Source of the DNA: Taishania sp037189645
GTDB taxonomy: Bacteria > Bacteroidota > Bacteroidia > Flavobacteriales_D > Crocinitomicaceae
Direction: 5' to 3'
DNA: 64,000 bases
NCBI GenBank assembly: GCA_037189645.1
Contig: JBBCIY010000005.1
Coordinates: forward strand, 372,001 to 436,000
The stretch's first letter is position 1, and every line of letters starts with the position of its first letter. Under the pieces are notes generated by a model that ran no database searches, was not told the DNA's origin, and saw only the letters and a list, made by a program, of their open reading frames with translations. The position numbers were made by a program, and so were the translations under genes. Positions 29,988-37,652 of this stretch are shown piece by piece.

Positions 29988-30502
29988 TGACATACAAAGA
30001 GCGACTGAACCACATCACTACTTTTATCTTTGATATCGACGGGGTCCTGACCAACGGAGACGTTACTATTCTCAAAGATGATTTTATCCGCACCCTGAAC
30101 AGCCGTGACGGCTACGCCATGCAGCTGGCAGTAAAGATGGGATTCACGATCTTCATCATTTCCGGGGGAAGCTCCGAATACGTCAAAGCACATTTACTGA
30201 AGCTCGGTGTAAAAGAAGTTTTCCTGAAGTCTTCCGACAAATTAAGCGTGTATGAATCGCTATTGGAGAAGTACCACCTGACAAACGAAGAAATCCTATA
30301 CATGGGCGATGACATTCCCGATTACAAGGTAATGAAACGGGTTGGTTGTGCAACCTGTCCGCAAGATGCCGCTGTTGAGATCAAAGCAATTTCACACTAT
30401 CAGTCGCCATTCTACGGAGGCCGCTTCGCTGTAAGAGACATCGTTGAACAGACGTTGAAAGTACAGGGAAAATGGTTCACGCCGGAAGCATTCGAATGGT
30501 AG
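29984..30502 (+). CDS. KdsC-like HAD phosphatase (KDO-8-phosphate phosphatase type)
   Basis: A 172-residue capless HAD phosphatase. Motif I is FDIDGVLTNGDV, motif II FIISGG, and motif III/IV covers GDDIPDYKVMKRVG; this is the KdsC/HAD-IIIA pattern. KdsC removes phosphate from 3-deoxy-D-manno-octulosonate 8-phosphate in lipopolysaccharide core synthesis, which fits the LptD elsewhere in the window. Relatives acting on other sugar phosphates exist, so the substrate is probable rather than certain. The start overlaps the preceding stop (ATGA). Confidence 0.82.
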   Translation: MMTYKERLNHITTFIFDIDGVLTNGDVTILKDDFIRTLNSRDGYAMQLAVKMGFTIFIISGGSSEYVKAHLLKLGVKEVFLKSSDKLSVYESLLEKYHLTNEEILYMGDDIPDYKVMKRVGCATCPQDAAVEIKAISHYQSPFYGGRFAVRDIVEQTLKVQGKWFTPEAFEW

Positions 30503-30587
30503 CCGGATAACCGTTCTCAAAAACATACTGTTCCCGGGATCTTAGCGGAAAGCTGGTTCCGTCACATGCCAATTCTGAACATTTCCT

Positions 30588-30622
30588 TAAACGAAAATAG
30601 CCGGGATTATTATTCCGGCTAT
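30588..30622 (-). terminator. Terminator of serine-protease gene
   Basis: ATAGCCGG (30597-30604) pairs with CCGGCTAT (30615-30622) around a ten-base AT-rich loop. Read on the minus strand it is followed by TTTCGTTT, so it fits termination of the minus-strand protease gene, 23 bases past its stop. The plus side has no T run. Confidence 0.65.
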
Positions 30623-30645
30623 CTCCATATGAATGCTTATCTCAA

Positions 30646-33225
30646 TCAATACTTGATCAGCAAGCTTTGATTCTTAGAGGCTGTCGGTGTTGTTACGTTC
30701 AGAATGTATTTACCTGTTGCAAATCCCTCCAGGCTGATCGTTTTTTTCAACTTCGTATCTGTCGTTTTATAAATAACCCTCCCTGTCAGGTCCATCACTG
30801 AAATAGTATATTCTTCATTCAAATCCTGGACGAATTCAATCGTAAAACGCCCTGCATTCGGATTGGGATACACCATAAAATCCTGGTCATCCGCTCCGTC
30901 AATACCAACAGAACTTTCAACGATAACCGCAGATGACGTTATTGTACCACAATCATCTGTAACCGTTACCGTATAATTTCCCGGCGCCAGGCCTGAAATC
31001 GTCTGTCCCGTTGATGAGAATCCGCTCGGACCGGACCAGCTGTACGTATAAGGAGGTACTCCCCCGCTGGCGGTTCCGCTGGCAGTTCCATTGTTTCCAC
31101 TGCTTGCCGTGCTGGAGGTTGTAATTGTCATTGGGGAAGAAGACTCACAAGGAGTAGCCCCTCCCAGGCAGAATGAATGCGCTGTACCAGATCCGAAACT
31201 TGCTGTTGTCATTGTCACCAAAACAGATGATTCGTCTGAAATAGTGTACCCGGCATTGGAAGCGCTGCATCCCCACCCGGAAGTACTCGTCATTCCGTCT
31301 CCGTAATCATCATAGATCTCAAACGTATAGCACCCTTCTGCCAGGCACGATTCAACCGTATAGGTAGTCGCATCCCCGTAAGCTCCCGTTCCGTTGTCAT
31401 CTGCGTTCTGTGTACCGCCCGGAAGCTGTACCGTCTGGTTTCCTCCCGACAGAACCACTGCGGAAGAGCCGTCTAAAATTCTCCAGAACGTCTCATAACC
31501 ATAACAATCTGTGTTAATCGTCACTGTTACAGGCAATGCATTTGCGGTAGCAGTAAACGAGGAAACTTTCAGGTCATTGGCAGTGTTATTATCAGCAACT
31601 CCATTCGGCTGGGCAGTCTGTACCGTAAATGTGGACGTTCCACTGTTAACGGTCATTGCAGGCAACGCAACGGTTGCTGTAGCACCCTGTGCCAGGTTTC
31701 CGGTCCAGTTGAATGTTTGCTGTGCTACTCCCGTCGCTTCGTAAAGGATGGAAACGCTTGTCAGGTTGTTCGTTCCATAGTTCTTCAATACTACAGAAGG
31801 AGTAATGGTCGTTTCACAATATGTTCCCATCGGTTGTGCAACAGACTGGATTCCCGCATCGTTCTCAACGATCGAAGCGTTGGGATCATATCCATCCAGC
31901 ACGGAAACACCCGAGTCGGACGGATCCAGCCAGTATTTCAGCTGGTTGGTTGAATTACTCCCGGAAGGGTTCCATGACACAGACACACGGCCGTAATAAT
32001 CAGGTCCGTTCAGGTTCGAACAAGACGCCTGTCCGCCCCACAACTGCCCGATAATGCGGTGATTCTGATCAAAAAGCGGTGAACCGGACGAACCTCCCTC
32101 GGTTGTTGTATTTCTGTCCCATTGAACCTGCCAGCTGCTATTCGCCTCAGATGATCCCATCGCCTGCACTGCTGTAGCCGGATGGTCATCAAAAGCAATT
32201 TTCTTAATATCTCCCGACGGGTGATGAATCCCCACTGTTGTAGACGGTACATCACCAGAGTTGTCCCACCCGGAAAAATAAGTATTGTATGAAGCTGGTA
32301 CCGTTCCTGCCTCCAGTCCTCCTGTGATCTCCACCAGGCAAAAGTCTGTAGGAGTCCTTCTCGCTCTCAAAACGGCTCCGCTCAATGACTGAAACCCCGG
32401 AGAAGATCCCGGGTTCGCACAGGTTGCAGACTCCCAGTTAAACCGGAAGATCCAGTTCGCCGGGTTGCTGTAGCAATGATTCGCTGTCAGCACATACGGC
32501 TTCCCGTCATTTGCCGTATTATTGATCATTGAGCCCGTACAGAAGCCGTTTGAGCCGGATACCAGCATCACGACTCCTCTCTTCTGGTCATCCCAGGCAG
32601 CTCCATCGGGACAGTTAACATTCATGTTACAGTTCCCGGAACCTCCGAATGCTTTCTCCACGTATTCTTCCGCGGTGCGGTATCCGTGCGTCACTTTGTC
32701 GATTGTCAGTGAAGCAGGTTTCCCGATATTTCCGGGTGCTACGTAATATTCCACAATCGCCGTGCTTCCCGGGATCAGCTCTGTTCCCAGCTGGCCTTCA
32801 TAGATATGATTATTGGTGAATTTACCCAGTATGAATGATTTATCCTCATTGTAAACATATACTTCATTTCCTTCCGGGATAACAAGATTTTCAAAAGTAA
32901 GGTTGACGGTCATTGCTTTACGGCACTCCAGACGGATCATCCAGGCTTTTCCCCCGTTCGGTAAATCATACCATTCTCCTGAATTCTGCATGTTCAGCCA
33001 GGCATCATTGTTATAGCCAAATCTCCAGGGGCCGGATTTCTCACTGTCATTAATGGCATCCTCTGCACGCAACGCATGGACGTCAGGTTCGGCAAAGCTT
33101 ACCGTTTTAAGTTGGTTCAAAGCAATTGTTTTGCTTTTGGGAACGCCTCCGTTCCCCTGAATCTGTGCCATGGCGGATATGCCCAAAGAGAGAAACGCAC
33201 AGATCGTAACTAGTTTGATTTTCAT
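30646..33225 (-). CDS. Secreted trypsin-fold serine protease with T9SS sorting domain
   Basis: An 859-residue extracellular protease. A signal peptide (ending near AMAQ, residue 21) and an N-terminal prosegment or jellyroll region (about 60-190) come first. The S1-type catalytic domain resembles lysyl endopeptidase: H250 in LTANHCY, D294 in TDFCLVEI and S380 in EGGSSGSPLF are all present. A long C-terminal region follows with CARDB-like and Ig-like parts, including a SprB-type repeat (GGVPPYTYSWS, GLAPGNYTVTVTDDCG). The end is a T9SS type A sorting domain (MVYPNPNAGRFTIEF to GKYILNVTTP). It is a free-living degradative or surface-processing enzyme by inference; substrate preference was not determined. 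It stands alone with its own terminator. Confidence 0.88.
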   Translation of the reverse strand: MKIKLVTICAFLSLGISAMAQIQGNGGVPKSKTIALNQLKTVSFAEPDVHALRAEDAINDSEKSGPWRFGYNNDAWLNMQNSGEWYDLPNGGKAWMIRLECRKAMTVNLTFENLVIPEGNEVYVYNEDKSFILGKFTNNHIYEGQLGTELIPGSTAIVEYYVAPGNIGKPASLTIDKVTHGYRTAEEYVEKAFGGSGNCNMNVNCPDGAAWDDQKRGVVMLVSGSNGFCTGSMINNTANDGKPYVLTANHCYSNPANWIFRFNWESATCANPGSSPGFQSLSGAVLRARRTPTDFCLVEITGGLEAGTVPASYNTYFSGWDNSGDVPSTTVGIHHPSGDIKKIAFDDHPATAVQAMGSSEANSSWQVQWDRNTTTEGGSSGSPLFDQNHRIIGQLWGGQASCSNLNGPDYYGRVSVSWNPSGSNSTNQLKYWLDPSDSGVSVLDGYDPNASIVENDAGIQSVAQPMGTYCETTITPSVVLKNYGTNNLTSVSILYEATGVAQQTFNWTGNLAQGATATVALPAMTVNSGTSTFTVQTAQPNGVADNNTANDLKVSSFTATANALPVTVTINTDCYGYETFWRILDGSSAVVLSGGNQTVQLPGGTQNADDNGTGAYGDATTYTVESCLAEGCYTFEIYDDYGDGMTSTSGWGCSASNAGYTISDESSVLVTMTTASFGSGTAHSFCLGGATPCESSSPMTITTSSTASSGNNGTASGTASGGVPPYTYSWSGPSGFSSTGQTISGLAPGNYTVTVTDDCGTITSSAVIVESSVGIDGADDQDFMVYPNPNAGRFTIEFVQDLNEEYTISVMDLTGRVIYKTTDTKLKKTISLEGFATGKYILNVTTPTASKNQSLLIKY

Positions 33226-33329
33226 ATTGATACTTTTTGGCTGAAGCGATCCGCTTCAATATAGTTTTAGCAGGTTTAAAATTAACACTTTTTATAAAAG
33301 AGCAGTAAAATATTTACACTAAAAATACA

Positions 33330-33356
33330 TTGTCTGTTAAAGTTATCGTAACTTTG
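33330..33356 (+). promoter_or_regulatory. Promoter-like element abutting the FKBP gene
   Basis: TTG (33330-33332), 16 bases, then TAACTTTG (33349-33356). The -7 box ends only four bases before the ATG at 33361, so transcription would begin at or near the start codon. Confidence 0.45.
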
Positions 33357-33360
33357 ATGT

Positions 33361-33843
33361 ATGAAGATTACGACAAATTCTGTGGTTTCGTTGGATTACA
33401 CATTAAAAAACAACGCGGGAGAAGTACTTGACTCTTCGCAGGGAAGAGCACCTTTGTTGTACTTACACGGTGTAGGCGCATTAATCCCGGGGCTTGAGAA
33501 TGAAATCGAAGGGATGGAAAAAGGCCAATCCAAAACGGTGACTGTTCAACCTGAACATGCATACGGACACAGAAGTGATGAATTGCTGCACGTTGTTCCG
33601 AAGAGCGGATTCCAGGGCGATGAAGAAATGCAGGTAGGAATGCAGGTTCAGCTGGAAACAGAACAAGGTCCTGCCATCGCATCCATCGCTAAAATAGAAG
33701 GAGAAGAAGTAACACTGGACATGAACCATCCTCTGGCGGGCGAGGTCCTGACATTTGACATTTCTATCGCCGATGTGAGAGAAGCGACTGCTGAAGAGCT
33801 TTCACACGGACACGTACACGGACCGGGAGGACATCATCATTAA
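33361..33843 (+). CDS. slyD: FKBP-type peptidyl-prolyl isomerase, SlyD-like
   Basis: A 160-residue cytoplasmic prolyl isomerase/chaperone. The FKBP fold is split by an insert-in-flap chaperone domain, as in SlyD. VVSLDYTLKNNAGEVLDSS opens the FKBP part, LIPGLENEIEGMEKGQSK and HAYGHRSDELLHVVP lead into the insert, and DMNHPLAGEVLTFDISI closes it. The tail is histidine-rich (HGHVHGPGGHHH), like SlyD tails that bind nickel and other metals. It is shorter than E. coli SlyD because the tail is short. The start at 33361 fits the family N-terminus, although a promoter-like -7 box lies only four bases upstream. Strong terminator after the gene. Confidence 0.88.
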   Translation: MKITTNSVVSLDYTLKNNAGEVLDSSQGRAPLLYLHGVGALIPGLENEIEGMEKGQSKTVTVQPEHAYGHRSDELLHVVPKSGFQGDEEMQVGMQVQLETEQGPAIASIAKIEGEEVTLDMNHPLAGEVLTFDISIADVREATAEELSHGHVHGPGGHHH

Positions 33844-33873
33844 GATCAGGTACCGGAAAGTATAAGGACATGG

Positions 33874-33901
33874 CCTCTCTCTGTTTCAGGGAGAGGTTTT
33901 T
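33874..33901 (+). terminator. Terminator of the FKBP gene
   Basis: A ten-base-pair stem (CCTCTCTCTG with CAGGGAGAGG, one G-T pair) with a TTT loop, followed by five T. Located 30 bases past the stop codon. Confidence 0.85.
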
Positions 33902-33973
33902 AGTTTGTATAAGCATACATCCCGGAATGGATACAGAAACGATGAAGCATGTATGGAAAAACAGAACGGTTAT

Positions 33974-34513
33974 TTAATTCACAGAGAAGAAACTGAACAC
34001 AACGTTCCCATATCCCCGGCTCAATTCATAACCGGGAAGCCCGCTCATATCGGTCCGTTTTCCGTGCTCGATAATTAAAACGCCATTTTCATTCAACAAT
34101 TGCTTTTCGGCCACCAGCCGCACAATATCCTGGTGAAATTTTACGTCATAGGGCGGGTCCGCAAAGATCAGATCAAATTTCCCGGTGGTTTTTTCCAGGT
34201 ATTTCACCACATCTGAATGAACAACCTGGATCCGGTCCGCCACATCAAATGATCTTGCAAGTGATTTAATATGCCTGGTAACATTAAAGTTATTGTCTAC
34301 CGCAACAACCTCTCCGGCTTCCCGGGAAAGCCATTCAAAGGATATATTTCCCGTTCCGGCACACAGGTCCAGCAATTTCAGGTCGATGAAGTCAAAACGG
34401 TTTTCCAGCATGTTGAACAATCCTTCTTTGGCAAAGTCCGTCGTAGGCCGCGAGGGGAAGTTTTTCGGAACCGTTATTTTCTTTGTCTTTAAAATTCCTC
34501 TGATTATACGCAC
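33974..34513 (-). CDS. rsmD: 16S rRNA (guanine-966-N2)-methyltransferase RsmD
   Basis: A 179-residue Rossmann-fold methyltransferase. The first strand, LLDLCAGTGNISFEWLSR, binds S-adenosylmethionine. The catalytic motif IV is FADPPYD, the (D/N)PPY signature of N2-guanine methyltransferases. RIIRGILKTKKI and RPTTDFAKEGLFNML at the N-terminus are typical of RsmD, which methylates G966 of 16S rRNA during 30S assembly. The start is GTG at 34513, overlapping the stop region of the upstream DUF3822 gene by ten bases, so the two are coupled. Confidence 0.93.
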   Translation of the reverse strand: MRIIRGILKTKKITVPKNFPSRPTTDFAKEGLFNMLENRFDFIDLKLLDLCAGTGNISFEWLSREAGEVVAVDNNFNVTRHIKSLARSFDVADRIQVVHSDVVKYLEKTTGKFDLIFADPPYDVKFHQDIVRLVAEKQLLNENGVLIIEHGKRTDMSGLPGYELSRGYGNVVFSFFSVN

Positions 34514-35262
34514 AGCTGCTGATATTTTTCAATAAGGTGATTACTGATCTGGATGGAAATATTCCCTTTATGGAGCAATTCCAAAGCTGTCTTTAATTGT
34601 TCCAGGTCAATGACTGCCCCGGAGCCTGCACTGATCTCCACTTCATTATTCTCCTTCGCATACCCCTGCTGCTGGATGAAGAAGCTGTAATAATACACCA
34701 CATCTTCGGGAGTACTCCAATCGAATGAAGAATAAAACTGAAGATTATTCTCTTTGACCGCCGCGGTCAGGAAATGGTGTTCGTGAAGAACGATCTTCGT
34801 TTTTAACCTGGATGTCGGCCCTGAAAAGATTCCCCGTATCAGGTGGGTTCCTTCATGCTGGATCACAATCCGGGGAAAACGCATTACAAAAAATGATTTT
34901 ACCCACAATGGTATGGAGTATACATTGACAATTCCCTGCATGGGTATGCGGTTGTAATCCGTTTCTTCGCTGTGCTGTTGTGTTCCGTATGACAAAAAGA
35001 AAATGGCATCTTTATCCGACTCATTAAAAACATTTACCGGAACCAGTGTTGTCTGGTTGCCGCTCCACGCCAGCGTCACTTCATCAAAATCACTTTCTTT
35101 CCATCCCGTTTCATTCCAGCAATCTTCCAGCTGCTGCCTGAACCGGTAATCCTGCTTCGCTTCAAAAACGAATGTCTTTTCACGAAGCACGAAATCGCCG
35201 CTCAGCTGAACCAGGCGGACAGCCGAATGATTGATATCTATTGCCAGGTGATTCTTCGCCAT
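34504..35262 (-). CDS. DUF3822 family protein
   Basis: A 252-residue protein recognised as the DUF3822 family of Bacteroidetes, which I recall being regularly encoded next to rsmD. The opening LAIDINHSAVRLVQL resembles the first strand of an actin/ASKHA-type ATPase fold. The pattern VYYYSFFIQQQGYAKENNEVEISAGSGAVI near the C-terminus is also conserved (core EISAGSG). No function is established. ATG at 35262; overlaps rsmD by ten bases. Confidence 0.8.
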   Translation of the reverse strand: MAKNHLAIDINHSAVRLVQLSGDFVLREKTFVFEAKQDYRFRQQLEDCWNETGWKESDFDEVTLAWSGNQTTLVPVNVFNESDKDAIFFLSYGTQQHSEETDYNRIPMQGIVNVYSIPLWVKSFFVMRFPRIVIQHEGTHLIRGIFSGPTSRLKTKIVLHEHHFLTAAVKENNLQFYSSFDWSTPEDVVYYYSFFIQQQGYAKENNEVEISAGSGAVIDLEQLKTALELLHKGNISIQISNHLIEKYQQLCV

Positions 35263-35396
35263 TTATATCGTTTAAGGAATCGCTATCATTGATGAATGAT
35301 TGCAAAACTACACTTTTTTAGAACATCCGCCGCATGAATGGCTTAAAATCATCATCTTGCTGAAATTGAACAGATCCGTTAATCAATGTTAAATAA

Positions 35397-35428
35397 TTTG
35401 GATATTATACAATAGTATTCTATCTTTA
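35397..35428 (+). promoter_or_regulatory. Promoter of the 210-residue barrel protein
   Basis: TTTG (35397-35400), 20 bases, then TATCTTTA (35421-35428): close to TTTG-N19/20-TAnnTTTG with one deviation in the last base. The leader would be about 50 bases, to the ATG at 35485. Confidence 0.5.
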
Positions 35429-35484
35429 GATATGTGATTGAAAAACAATCATTATATTTAAATAACCTTTTATAATTAAACATC

Positions 35485-36117
35485 ATGAAAAGACTTAAAA
35501 TGAGTTTCTTTGCTGTAGTGTTGTTCATCTCTGGCTCTGCAGTTGCTCAAGACGATTTAAGAGAGCGGTTTACTTTCGGGGTTAAGGCAGGACTAAATGT
35601 ATCCAATATCTGGGATACGGAGGCAGAAGACTTCTCTGCAGACCCCAAGGCAGGATTTGCCGGAGGACTGTATGCAACCATTCCATTGGGGCGCCTGTTA
35701 GCATTACAACCCGAAGTAATGTTTTCGCAAAAAGGATTTACCGCATCCGGGCAGTTCCTGACCGTACCTTACGAAATGAAAAGAACGTCCAATTACCTGG
35801 ACATTCCCTTATTGCTGGTGTTCCGTCCGGCTCCGTTCATAAGCATCATGGCAGGACCTCAGGTAGGTTTCCAGCTGAGCCAGAAAGACAAGTTTACAAT
35901 GGGTGATTTTTCTTCAGAGGACCAGCAACAGTTTGAAAACGACAACTGGAGAAAAAATATGCTGGGTATCCACATGGGACTGGATATCAATATCCACCGG
36001 ATCGTGATATCACCGCGTGCTGCACTGGACTTCCAGGATAACAAGGGAGATGGTACGTCAACAGACCCTCGTTACAAGAACTTCCTGTTGCAGTTAACAC
36101 TTGGATACAGGTTCTAG
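35485..36117 (+). CDS. PorT-family outer-membrane beta-barrel protein
   Basis: A 210-residue small outer-membrane barrel. A signal peptide (residues 1-21, ending AVAQ) is followed by about eight amphipathic strands: FGVKAGLNVSNI, AGFAGGLYATIPL, LALQPEVMFSQKGF, YLDIPLLLVFRPAPF and so on, with the final LLQLTLGYRF ending in the phenylalanine typical of barrel insertion. It belongs to the broad OMP_b-brl_2/PorT-like group; the sequence alone does not show that it is PorT of the type IX system. Single gene with its own promoter and a strong terminator. Confidence 0.82.
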   Translation: MKRLKMSFFAVVLFISGSAVAQDDLRERFTFGVKAGLNVSNIWDTEAEDFSADPKAGFAGGLYATIPLGRLLALQPEVMFSQKGFTASGQFLTVPYEMKRTSNYLDIPLLLVFRPAPFISIMAGPQVGFQLSQKDKFTMGDFSSEDQQQFENDNWRKNMLGIHMGLDINIHRIVISPRAALDFQDNKGDGTSTDPRYKNFLLQLTLGYRF

Positions 36118-36219
36118 TTCCAGGACCATCCAACCAGGTTGAAGCATACTCTAACGAGATGGCTCAACAGAAGGTTGTCACTATATATAATCTGAGGGGG
36201 AGGTTAGAAGTGCTGTAAG

Positions 36220-36264
36220 AGCCGTGTGAACAGACAATCAGTCAGCGTTCACACGGCTTTTTTC
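36220..36264 (+). terminator. Strong terminator after barrel-protein gene
   Basis: AGCCGTGTGAAC (36220-36231) pairs perfectly with GTTCACACGGCT (36247-36258) around a 15-base loop and is followed by a run of T with one C. Confidence 0.85.
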
Positions 36265-36329
36265 TTTTCTGAACAACGAACCGTTCATACTTTCGGGATA
36301 GCTGCCGTGAAACCAAAATCATTTTGGCC

Positions 36330-36337
36330 TAGTTTTG
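36330..36337 (+). promoter_or_regulatory. -7 box that fixes the arginase-fold gene start
   Basis: TAGTTTTG matches TAnnTTTG. It covers the in-frame TTG at 36335, so that codon cannot be the start; the ATG at 36356, 18 bases downstream, is the likely one. Confidence 0.45.
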
Positions 36338-36355
36338 AAGCAAACTAATAGCATT

Positions 36356-37507
36356 ATGGAAGATATTTCGTTTTACTTCGCTCCGGTTTCGCTGGAAAGA
36401 CTGACAGACAAAGGACTGGGGAAAGAAATCGATGTACATACAGAGGGAGGATTTCCCGAAATAAAAAAAGGAGGAATCGCATTGTTCTACGTCCCTGAAT
36501 TCCGGAAATCAACTTACCGTGACGTAGCCAAAGAGAAATTCCGGGAACGGTTTTACGCGCTCAACGCAGGAAGCAACTGGGGCAGGCAAATTTACGACCT
36601 GGGAGATATACTGCCCGGAGAAACGGTCAGCGACACGTGCTTCGCCGTTGGAAAAATCGTCGCGGAACTGGTGAAAAAACACGTTATACCTGTTATGATC
36701 GGAGGTTCCCAGGACCTCACAATGGCACTTTACAGGGGATATGAAAAGCTGGAGCAATTTGTCAATCTATGCACCATCGATTCAAAATTAGACATTGGCT
36801 CACCTGATGAAGAAATACACGCAGAAGGCTACATCAGCCATTTATTGCTGCAACGTCCCTGCTATTTATTCAACCATGCCAATATCGGGCTGCAGATTCC
36901 ATTTGCAGGGAAAGAAGAAGTCGAACTGTTTGAAAAGCTCTACTTCGATTATTGCCGGCTGGGCGAATTCAACTCCGATTTCAAACGTGCCGAACCTCAC
37001 CTGAGAAACTCCGACATCCTGAGCATTGACCTGACAAGCATTAAATACAGTGAATTGGGAGATCCTCAATACACGAACCCGAACGGCTTTTACGCGGAAC
37101 AAATGTGCCAGATCGCCCGTTATGCAGGTGTCAGTGATAAGCTGACAAGCATAGGTATCTTCAATTACCTCCCTGAGAAATCAAAAGGAGTGAATATTTC
37201 CGACCTGGTAGCCCAGATTATCTGGTATTTCATCGACGGGACCAACGCCCGTGTCGGAGATTTCCCGATCGGTTCGCGAAAAGATTACCTGAAATTCATT
37301 GTCCACCTGGATGATTTCAAAGAGGAAGTCATTTTCTACAAAAGCGACAAATCCGCCCGCTGGTGGATGGAGGTTCCATACCCGGCAGAAGGAGAACGGA
37401 AATACGAACGTCACTACCTGGTTCCCTGCAACCAGGAAGACTACGACAAAGCCATGAAGAACGAGATTCCTGACCTTTGGTGGAAGACGTATCAGAAATT
37501 GGTTTAA
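36356..37507 (+). CDS. Arginase-fold protein with degenerate metal site
   Basis: A 383-residue member of the arginase/agmatinase/formimidoylglutamase superfamily. The three metal-ligand motifs are recognisable but altered. GGDH appears as GGSQD (Q119 in place of H), DAHxD as DSKLD (D142 and D146 kept, H replaced by K144), and SxDxD as SIDLT (D225 kept, second D replaced by T227). Half of the six manganese ligands are missing, so ureohydrolase activity is doubtful. Similar flavobacterial proteins are often labelled formimidoylglutamase. The conserved C-terminal segment with SARWWMEVPYP and LVPCNQEDYDKA is not part of classic arginases. A binding or structural role is possible. Confidence 0.75.
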   Translation: MEDISFYFAPVSLERLTDKGLGKEIDVHTEGGFPEIKKGGIALFYVPEFRKSTYRDVAKEKFRERFYALNAGSNWGRQIYDLGDILPGETVSDTCFAVGKIVAELVKKHVIPVMIGGSQDLTMALYRGYEKLEQFVNLCTIDSKLDIGSPDEEIHAEGYISHLLLQRPCYLFNHANIGLQIPFAGKEEVELFEKLYFDYCRLGEFNSDFKRAEPHLRNSDILSIDLTSIKYSELGDPQYTNPNGFYAEQMCQIARYAGVSDKLTSIGIFNYLPEKSKGVNISDLVAQIIWYFIDGTNARVGDFPIGSRKDYLKFIVHLDDFKEEVIFYKSDKSARWWMEVPYPAEGERKYERHYLVPCNQEDYDKAMKNEIPDLWWKTYQKLV

Positions 37508-37652
37508 AACTCAGATTATCAACAATTAACAAAGTAATCAACGAATAAAAAGCAGTGTTAGAGTTGTTTAAAACCGGCTTTATTTGACCGGATAATACTT
37601 TTTCACCTCCCTCCGATCGTTTAATTTTATAGTATAACTAAAATGAACGATT

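Noticed and set aside
35485..36117. PorT of the type IX secretion system
   Set aside because: Only a generic small-barrel pattern is visible; nothing specific separates it from other OMP_b-brl_2 proteins.
36335..36355. TTG start seven codons upstream for the arginase-fold gene
   Set aside because: The codon lies within a TAGTTTTG promoter box, so it would not be in the mRNA.
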